49,438 bases of DNA from the NCBI GenBank assembly GCA_021733925.1, contig JAIPJY010000052.1:1-49438 (forward strand), in the 5' to 3' direction. Numbering within the stretch: the stretch's first letter is position 1; each line of letters starts with the position of its first letter. The notes beneath the pieces are model-generated. The model made no database searches, had not been told where the DNA came from, and saw only the letters and a list, made by a program, of their open reading frames with translations. This DNA is from Prosthecobacter sp. Its GTDB lineage: Bacteria > Verrucomicrobiota > Verrucomicrobiia > Verrucomicrobiales > Verrucomicrobiaceae. Of this stretch, positions 40,327-49,438 are shown piece by piece. Position numbers and translations under genes: made by a program.

Positions 40327-41778
40327 TCACACCAGCAGATCCTTCACCACGTGGCCGTGGATGTCGGTGAGGCGGTAGTCGCGGCCTTGGAAGCGGTAGG
40401 TCAGGCGCTCGTGGTCAAAACCAAGGAGATGCATCACAGTGGCTTGGAAGTCATGCACATGGACTTTGTTTTCAGCGACGCTGAAACCGAGTTCGTCGGT
40501 GCTGCCGTACTCGAAGCCGCCCTTCACGCCGCCACCGGCCATGAAGAGTGAGAAGCAGTCGGGGTAGTGATCGCGGCCGAGCACTTTGCTGGCGGCGGTA
40601 CGGCCTTCGCGGAAGGGTGTGCGCCCGAATTCACCGCCCCAGATCACGAGGGTGTCATCGAGCAGACCTCGCTGTTTGAGGTCTTTGATCAGCGCGGCCA
40701 CGGGCTTGTCGGTGGCGGCCATTTTGTTCGTGAGGCCGGTGGTGATGCCGCTGCCTTCGCTGGTGCCGTGGAAATCCCAGCCCCAGTCGAAGAGATTCAC
40801 AAAGCGCACGCCTTTTTCAATGAGACGCCGGGCGAGCAGGCAGTTGTTGGCAAAGCTGGCCTCGCCGGGCTTGGCGCCGTAGGCTTCGATCACATGCTGC
40901 GGCTCCTTCGAGATGTCCATGACCTCGGGCACGCTGGTCTGCATGCGAAAGGCGAGTTCATACTGGGCCATGCGCGTGACGGTCTCGGGATGGCCGAATT
41001 CGGCAACCTGCTGCTGATTGAGATCCTGCAGAGCATCGAGCGTCTTGCGGCGCATGGCGCGGTTCATGCCGGCGGGATCGCTCACAAAAAGAACGGGGTC
41101 GCCTTTGCTGCGGCATTGCACGCCCTGATACACGCTGGGGATAAAGCCGCTGCCCCAGCAGCCCTGGCCGCCGCTCGGCTGCGTGCCGCTGGAGATGAGT
41201 GCGACAAAGCCCGGCAGATCTTGATTCTCCGTGCCCAGACCATACGTGGCCCAAGAGCCCATGGAGGGCCGGCCCTGCCGTGCATGCCCGGTGAAGAGCA
41301 GCAGCTCCGCTGGCGCGTGATTGAACTGATCCGTGTTCATGGAGCGGATCATGCACATCTCATCGGCGATGGTGTGGAAGTTTGGGCAGGCATCGCTCAT
41401 CGTGATCCCGCCTTTGCCGTAACGCGCAAAGGTGCGGGGGGTGCCCATGAGCTTGGGCACTCCGGTGGTGAAGGCAAAGCGCCGGCCTTTGAGAATCGAG
41501 TCGGGGCAGTCCTGCCCGCTGCGCTTCACGAGCTCCGGTTTGTAATCAAACAGATCGAGGTGCGGCGGCGCTCCCGACATGTGCAGGTAGATCACCCGCT
41601 TCGCCTTCGGGGCATACTGCGACTTCTTTGGCGCGAGTGGATTGTCCGACGCCGCACTGGCGCCCGCCTTCTGCTGCATCGCATGCATGGCGATGGCCCC
41701 GAGGCTGAACTGGCCCGCGTTGCCGAGGAACTGACGGCGCGTCTTGAGCTGAAGGGTGTCGTGAGTGATGGGGTTCAT
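40327..41778 (-). CDS. DUF1501 (PVC sulfatase-fold) secreted protein
   Basis: 483 residues. A twin-arginine signal, TRRQFLGNAGQFSLGAIAMHA, directs folded export. The body fits DUF1501 (alkaline-phosphatase/sulfatase-like fold): HMSGAPPHLDLFDYKP, RSMNTDQFNHAPAELLL, VIWGGEFGRTPFREG and VHDFQATVMHLLGFDHERL. It is the invariant partner of PSD1 proteins. Nineteen bases separate it from the upstream PSD1 gene. Confidence 0.94.
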   Translation of the reverse strand: MNPITHDTLQLKTRRQFLGNAGQFSLGAIAMHAMQQKAGASAASDNPLAPKKSQYAPKAKRVIYLHMSGAPPHLDLFDYKPELVKRSGQDCPDSILKGRRFAFTTGVPKLMGTPRTFARYGKGGITMSDACPNFHTIADEMCMIRSMNTDQFNHAPAELLLFTGHARQGRPSMGSWATYGLGTENQDLPGFVALISSGTQPSGGQGCWGSGFIPSVYQGVQCRSKGDPVLFVSDPAGMNRAMRRKTLDALQDLNQQQVAEFGHPETVTRMAQYELAFRMQTSVPEVMDISKEPQHVIEAYGAKPGEASFANNCLLARRLIEKGVRFVNLFDWGWDFHGTSEGSGITTGLTNKMAATDKPVAALIKDLKQRGLLDDTLVIWGGEFGRTPFREGRTAASKVLGRDHYPDCFSLFMAGGGVKGGFEYGSTDELGFSVAENKVHVHDFQATVMHLLGFDHERLTYRFQGRDYRLTDIHGHVVKDLLV

Positions 41779-41796
41779 GGGGAAATCAGGTTAAAA

Positions 41797-45192
<3,396 letters not shown>

Positions 45193-45388
45193 CTCAGTGA
45201 TACGCCGGATAAGCGCCGATCTTGACGCGTAGCGGCATTCTCCATGCCTGAAGCGGATGCGCGGTGGCGGCACGCCATGAGGGATGGCCCGGCTCATCCT
45301 CAGCGGCCACTGCGGGCCCTCCAGACGCAAAAACCCCGCCTTTACCTTCGGCGGCATTCCGCTACCATCCGCGCTCTCTTTTCCAGCC

Positions 45389-48301
45389 ATGTCCGCCGTT
45401 CCTACCGCCGCCCAGATCCGCCAGAGCTTCCTCGACTTCTTCAAGGAGAAGCAGCACACCATCGTCCCCAGTGACAACGTGGGCTACACCAGCCGCGACG
45501 GCGCACGCATCTTCACCAACGCCGGCATGAACCAATTCGTGCCCATCTTCCTCGGCGAGCGCAGCGCCGACGTGGACACCTGGCCCGGCGTTCTTCACAA
45601 AGGCCTCCCCACCCGTGCGGCGGACACCCAGAAGTGCATCCGCGCCGGCGGCAAGCACAACGACCTCGAAGACGTGGGTCTGGACACCTACCACCACACG
45701 CTTTTCGAAATGCTGGGCAACTGGTCCTTCGGCGACTACTTCAAAAAGGAAGCCATCTCCTGGGCCTGGGAGCTCATCATCGAGCGCTGGAAGTTCCCGC
45801 CGACCCGCGTGTTTGCCACCATCTACCAGCCTGGCAAAGACGACCCCGCTGACCGCGACCAAGAAGCCTGGGACATCTGGGCCGAAAAATTCCGCAGCAT
45901 CGGCCTCGATCCCGACATCCACATCGTCAACGGCAACAAGAAGGACAACTTCTGGATGATGGGCGACACCGGACCCTGCGGCCCCTGCACCGAGATCCAC
46001 ATCGACCTCACGCCCGGCGCTCCGAACCTCGACGAAGACCGCCAGCGCGCCGGTGCCAAGCTCGTGAATGGCAGCGACGCGAGTTGCATCGAGATCTGGA
46101 ACAACGTCTTCATTCAGTACAACGCCAATCCCGATGGCACCTTCGTCCCGCTCCCCGCACAGCACGTGGACACGGGCATGGGCTTTGAGCGCGTGTGCTC
46201 CATCATTCAGGGCACGAAGAACTTCACCGACTTCGAGACCGCCAAGATCAGCAACTACGACACCGACGTCTTCAAGCCCATCTTCGACGAGCTCACCAAG
46301 CTCTCCGGCAAAACCTACGCCAGCACCCTGCCCAAAGCCAATGAGCAGGGCCACGTCGTCCCCGTGACCGAGCAGGAAAAAATCGACGTCGCCTTCCGCG
46401 TCATCGCCGACCACCTCCGCACCCTCAGCTTCGCCATCGCCGACGGCATCCAGCCTGGCAACTCCGACCGCAACTACACCCTCCGCCGCATCCTCCGCCG
46501 CGCTGTTAAGTATGGCCGCACGCTGGAGTTTAAGGAGCCGTTTTTCTTCAAGCTCGTCGATGTGCTGGCCGCGCAGATGGGCGATGTGTTTCCTGAATTG
46601 CGGACGAAGAAGGAGCAGATCAAGAGCGTGCTGAAGCTTGAAGAGGAGAGCTTCAACCGGACGCTGGACAATGGCATGTCACTTATTGAGGGATACATAC
46701 GCGATGCTAATGAGGCGCTCGCTGAGCATCACCGAAATACTCCCCCTGACGCCGGAAGTTTCGGCTTAACTCCACTTCTAATTAAGGTTCGGGATAAATG
46801 GGAACCTGCGATAACATTTAGTGCACGAGGAATAGAGATTGCAGCAGCACTTGCTTTTCAGCTTTACGACACCTTCGGCTTCCCGCTCGATCTCACCGAA
46901 CTCCTTGCTCGCGAACGCGGACTGACAGTTGACACCGTAGGCTTCGAAGTCCTCATGAAAGAGCAGCGGGATCGTTCTGTTGAAGCTGGCAAAAAGAACA
47001 AAAAGGTCATCTCCGTCTCCGAAATCGAGACCAAAGCCCCGACCAAGTTCATCGGTTACGACAATCTCGAAGCCGACGTGCGCGTGCTCGAAGTGGTTGA
47101 GATGAAGGACAAGACCGCTGTCGTGCTGGATGTCTCCACCTGCTACGCGGAGATGGGCGGGCAGATCGGCGATGCGGGCCAGCTCATCCTCGGCGCCAAC
47201 ACCTACCCGATCAGCGCCACCACCAAAGTCGGCAACACCTGGCTGCACTTCCTCGAAGGCGATGAAGCTCCTGCTGTCGATGCCACGGTAAAACTCATCG
47301 TCGATGCGCCGCGTCGTCATGCCATTGAGCGGCATCACACCGTCACGCACATCCTCCATTGGGCCCTGCATGAAGTGGTGAACAAGGACGCCACGCAGAA
47401 AGGCTCCTCCGTCACGCCTGACAAACTCACCTTCGACTTCAACAGCGCCGCGCTCACCGCGCAGCAGATCAGCGACATTGAGCGTCTGGTGAACGAGCGC
47501 ATCGTCGCCAACGATCCCGTGTCCTGGACTGAAGTCCCCTACGTGGAAGCCAAGGCCAACAACGGCATCATGGCGCTCTTTGGCGAGAAGTACGGCGACC
47601 TCGTCCGCGTCGTGCAGATCGGTGGCCAGCGCAACAAGCTCGACGGTTGGAGCATGGAACTCTGCGGCGGCACTCACACCCGCAGCACTGGTGAGATCGG
47701 CCTCTTCCGCCTTGTCAGCGAAAGCGCCGTCGCCTCCGGCGTGCGTCGTATCGAAGCCATCGCCGGCCTCGAAGCTTACAACGCGGCCCGCAGCGATGCT
47801 GAGTTGCTAAAACTCCTCGCCGGCAAAGTCAGCGCTCAGGGTGCTGCCGATCTGGAGAAGAAGCTACAAAGCATCCTCGACCAGCAAAAGGCATTAGAGA
47901 AGGCCCTGGAAGCATCCTTGCAACGCGAAGCGATGGCAAAGGCGAAAGAGATCGTCTCCAACAATTCCAACTACGTCATCAAGTGTAATGATGTTCCTGT
48001 ACTGACTTACGCAATCGGAGAACAGCCGATTAACTACCATCTGGCTTTGGCAGATGCACTCAAGAGCCAGTTCAATGGAGTTGCAGTGCTTGCGAGTACT
48101 CAGTCTGGTTCCGTGTCTCTTTCTGCAAACGTTTCCGGCCAATACATTCCACAATTCCAGGCTGGCAAGATCATCCAAACTATCGCCCCCATCGTCGATG
48201 GCAAAGGCGGTGGAAAGCCCGATTTTGCACGCGGCGGTGGCAAGGACGTGGCCAAGGTGGATGCGGCGCTGGCGGAAGCGCGGAAGGTGATCGGGGCGTA
48301 G
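45389..48301 (+). CDS. alaS: Alanine--tRNA ligase with internal insertion
   Basis: 970 residues from ATG 45389 (most bacterial forms are about 870-880). Class II core (IRQSFLDFFKEKQHTIVPS; RIFTNAGMNQFVPIFLGE), the editing domain with zinc ligands (ERHHTVTHILH and CGGTHTRSTGEIG) and the DHHA1 carboxyl domain (GGGKPDFARGGGKD) are all present. About 40 extra residues lie between SLIEGYI and ALAFQLYDTFGFP (bases about 46694-46858). The bases there, and again near 47880-48180, look markedly less GC-rich than the rest. It shares a 196-base divergent region with the PSD1 gene. Confidence 0.95.
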   Translation: MSAVPTAAQIRQSFLDFFKEKQHTIVPSDNVGYTSRDGARIFTNAGMNQFVPIFLGERSADVDTWPGVLHKGLPTRAADTQKCIRAGGKHNDLEDVGLDTYHHTLFEMLGNWSFGDYFKKEAISWAWELIIERWKFPPTRVFATIYQPGKDDPADRDQEAWDIWAEKFRSIGLDPDIHIVNGNKKDNFWMMGDTGPCGPCTEIHIDLTPGAPNLDEDRQRAGAKLVNGSDASCIEIWNNVFIQYNANPDGTFVPLPAQHVDTGMGFERVCSIIQGTKNFTDFETAKISNYDTDVFKPIFDELTKLSGKTYASTLPKANEQGHVVPVTEQEKIDVAFRVIADHLRTLSFAIADGIQPGNSDRNYTLRRILRRAVKYGRTLEFKEPFFFKLVDVLAAQMGDVFPELRTKKEQIKSVLKLEEESFNRTLDNGMSLIEGYIRDANEALAEHHRNTPPDAGSFGLTPLLIKVRDKWEPAITFSARGIEIAAALAFQLYDTFGFPLDLTELLARERGLTVDTVGFEVLMKEQRDRSVEAGKKNKKVISVSEIETKAPTKFIGYDNLEADVRVLEVVEMKDKTAVVLDVSTCYAEMGGQIGDAGQLILGANTYPISATTKVGNTWLHFLEGDEAPAVDATVKLIVDAPRRHAIERHHTVTHILHWALHEVVNKDATQKGSSVTPDKLTFDFNSAALTAQQISDIERLVNERIVANDPVSWTEVPYVEAKANNGIMALFGEKYGDLVRVVQIGGQRNKLDGWSMELCGGTHTRSTGEIGLFRLVSESAVASGVRRIEAIAGLEAYNAARSDAELLKLLAGKVSAQGAADLEKKLQSILDQQKALEKALEASLQREAMAKAKEIVSNNSNYVIKCNDVPVLTYAIGEQPINYHLALADALKSQFNGVAVLASTQSGSVSLSANVSGQYIPQFQAGKIIQTIAPIVDGKGGGKPDFARGGGKDVAKVDAALAEARKVIGA

Positions 48302-48339
48302 CTCCCTTTCGCTTCGCCGCTATCGCATGCCCAGCGTGC

Positions 48340-48427
48340 GTATTGTAGTCCCGCCTTCAGGCGGTTCCGGGCGTGCGTCCGCGAAACACCCGCCATCCAG
48401 AACCGCTTAAAAGCGGGACTACAATAC
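48340..48427. repeat. REP-pair element, copy 1
   Basis: An 88-bp unit with inverted ends: GTATTGTAGTCCCGCC at the left and GCGGGACTACAATAC at the right, each arm forming a smaller hairpin (CCGCC-TTCA-GGCGG; CCGCTTAAAAGCGG). It matches copy 2 with one mismatch. Surrounding bases also match, so a block of about 224 bp is duplicated in tandem. The gene-free 48302-48690 consists of these repeats. Confidence 0.88.
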
Positions 48428-48563
48428 AGCCTTGCATCCCTCGCACGCTTGCATTGAAAGCACCCCTGTGTACCAGCACAAGGTCGATCCAACCCGCACG
48501 AAGGTTCGAAAGCTCATGTGGCATTTCCTCCCTTCGCTTACCAGCATCGCCTACCCACCGTAC

Positions 48564-48651
48564 GTATTGTAGTCCCGCCTTCAGGCGGTTCCGGGCGTGC
48601 GTCCGCAAAACACCCGCCATCCAGAACCGCTTAAAAGCGGGACTACAATAC
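48564..48651. repeat. REP-pair element, copy 2
   Basis: Same 88-bp unit as copy 1 (one difference, in the central GCAAAACAC). It ends 39 bases before the start codon of the RAYT gene, where a RAYT would be expected to bind or cut such hairpins. Confidence 0.88.
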
Positions 48652-48690
48652 GGCCTTGCGTGACTCGGACACTCGCGCTGAAGTCACCCC

Positions 48691-49290
48691 ATGTACGCCT
48701 GGCGAAAATGGACGCAGGAGATGCGTGAAGAAGCTCTGCAACGCCGCAGGTTACTGATTCGTCCTTGGCATGGACCGCCGCACTTCACTGGCCAGCAGAC
48801 AAGTCAGTATCTCATCACAGGCGCATGCTACGAGCATGAACCCATCATCGGAGCCTCGATAGAACGCATGGATGATTTCGTGAAGCAGGTACAACACGCG
48901 TTTGAGTCAACCAACGCCGTCATCCACGCATGGTGCGTCTTGCCCAATCACTACCATGTGCTTGCGACCACTCCAGACCTCGCGCCCCTCATTGCGAGTC
49001 TCGGCAAGCTGCATGGGCGCATGTCCTTTGCCTGGAATGGTGCTGACAAATTACGTGGGCGTATTTGCTGGCATCGCACCACAGATCGCGCCATGCGCAG
49101 CGAAGCCCACTTCTGGACGACCGTGAACTACATCCATCACAATGCCGTAAAACACGGCCATGCGTCCAAATGGACCGAATGGCCTTGGTCCAGTGCCCAT
49201 GATTACCTGCGAGAGACCGGCCGGGATCAAGCGGCCCGCATCTGGCAGGCCTATCCCCTCCTCGAATACGGCTCCGGTTGGGATGATTGA
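48691..49290 (+). CDS. REP-associated tyrosine transposase (RAYT)
   Basis: 199 residues. The Y1 HUH-type signature is LPNHYHVL with His87-x-His89 at the metal site. The catalytic Tyr is probably Tyr147 in TVNYIHHNAVKHG, a strongly conserved stretch in this family. The ITGACYEHEPII amino region and WPWSSAHDYL near the end are also typical. RAYTs cut and rejoin single-stranded REP hairpins. The gene is intact and directly follows two REP-pair copies. It is domesticated in most hosts and not usually an active insertion sequence. Confidence 0.94.
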   Translation: MYAWRKWTQEMREEALQRRRLLIRPWHGPPHFTGQQTSQYLITGACYEHEPIIGASIERMDDFVKQVQHAFESTNAVIHAWCVLPNHYHVLATTPDLAPLIASLGKLHGRMSFAWNGADKLRGRICWHRTTDRAMRSEAHFWTTVNYIHHNAVKHGHASKWTEWPWSSAHDYLRETGRDQAARIWQAYPLLEYGSGWDD

Positions 49291-49302
49291 ATCTTCGTAT
49301 TG

Positions 49303-49438
49303 ATCGGGTCGCCCTGACGGGATTTGCACCCGTCAGGGCTCCCACACCACCGGACGTGCGGTTTTCCGCATCCGGCGGTTGGCAACTTTGCGGGGCTTGT
49401 CCCGCGAGGCGAGGTCTGATGGCGTGATCAGCCCATAT
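49303..49438 (-). mobile_element. 3' end of a group II intron (partial)
   Basis: Read on the minus strand, 49379-49346 folds as domain V: ACCGCCGGATGCGG, AAAA loop, CCGCACGTCCGGTGGT, with the CGC triad and two-base bulge. It is followed by a domain VI hairpin (GCCCTGACGGG, loop TGCAAAT, CCCGTCAGGGC), an unpaired A and the terminal CCCGAT. The 3' splice end would be at 49303. The rest, including any reverse transcriptase, lies beyond the window. It sits 12 bases past the RAYT stop on the opposite strand. Confidence 0.78.

Noticed and set aside
49303-49345. tRNA or terminator from the strong hairpin at the right edge
   Set aside because: Together with the adjacent 34-base hairpin it fits group II intron domains V and VI better; there is no cloverleaf and no T-run.

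Overview
The window looks like chromosomal DNA of a Verrucomicrobiota bacterium, most likely Verrucomicrobiaceae (Prosthecobacter/Verrucomicrobium-like). The basis is protein content: a secreted formylglycine-type sulfatase, a DUF1501 protein paired with a DUF1549/DUF1553 (PSD1) cytochrome-c protein, a PVC-type CxxCH dehydrogenase-like protein, a golvesin-C-like protein and an FAD oxidoreductase with SLH-like repeats. The DNA is GC-rich, genes are tightly packed, and short intergenic repeat families are abundant. No tRNA, rRNA, CRISPR array or prophage was seen.

Layout. 1-6 kb: a repeat end, a secreted sulfatase, a divergent pair of membrane proteins, a lipoprotein and tyrS. 6-14.5 kb: a PIN toxin-antitoxin pair, the FAD oxidoreductase, a YdeI-like protein, a lipoprotein, an outer-membrane barrel, a methyltransferase, exonuclease III, a second PIN pair and an MmcQ/YjbR protein. 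14.4-17 kb: repeat-rich DNA around an HTTM-domain gene pair. 17-20.7 kb: pyruvate dehydrogenase E1-beta and E2 (no E1-alpha beside them), then a short sigma-70 factor. 20.7-24.5 kb: two secreted proteins. 24.5-28.6 kb: a tightly coupled lipid operon (GbsR/MarR-like regulator, fatty acid desaturase, MBOAT/wax-synthase-like acyltransferase, three small membrane proteins, DCC thiol protein). 28.8-30.3 kb: pdxH, hpt and a MoaD-like gene. 30.3-38.6 kb: a six-gene minus-strand cluster (SWIM zinc finger, DUF5691, MoxR-type AAA ATPase, an unrecognised protein, DUF5682, VWA protein) that resembles the uncharacterised E. coli yehLMPQ locus, with a macro-domain gene diverging from it. 39.4-45.2 kb: a potassium channel and the DUF1501/PSD1 pair. 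45.4-49.4 kb: alaS, tandem REP-like elements, a REP-associated tyrosine transposase (RAYT), and the 3' end of a group II intron cut by the window edge.

The points most worth pursuing are: (1) the yehLMPQ-like MoxR/VWA/SWIM/DUF5682 cluster with an extra gene spliced in and a macro-domain neighbour; (2) a MITE-like element with about 33-bp inverted ends, one end of which supplies the stop codon of two different genes; (3) a 7-bp-period repeat leader found at exactly the same distance from the start codons of tyrS and exonuclease III; (4) an intact RAYT beside two nearly identical 88-bp REP-pair elements; and (5) an alaS gene with an internal insertion of different base composition.
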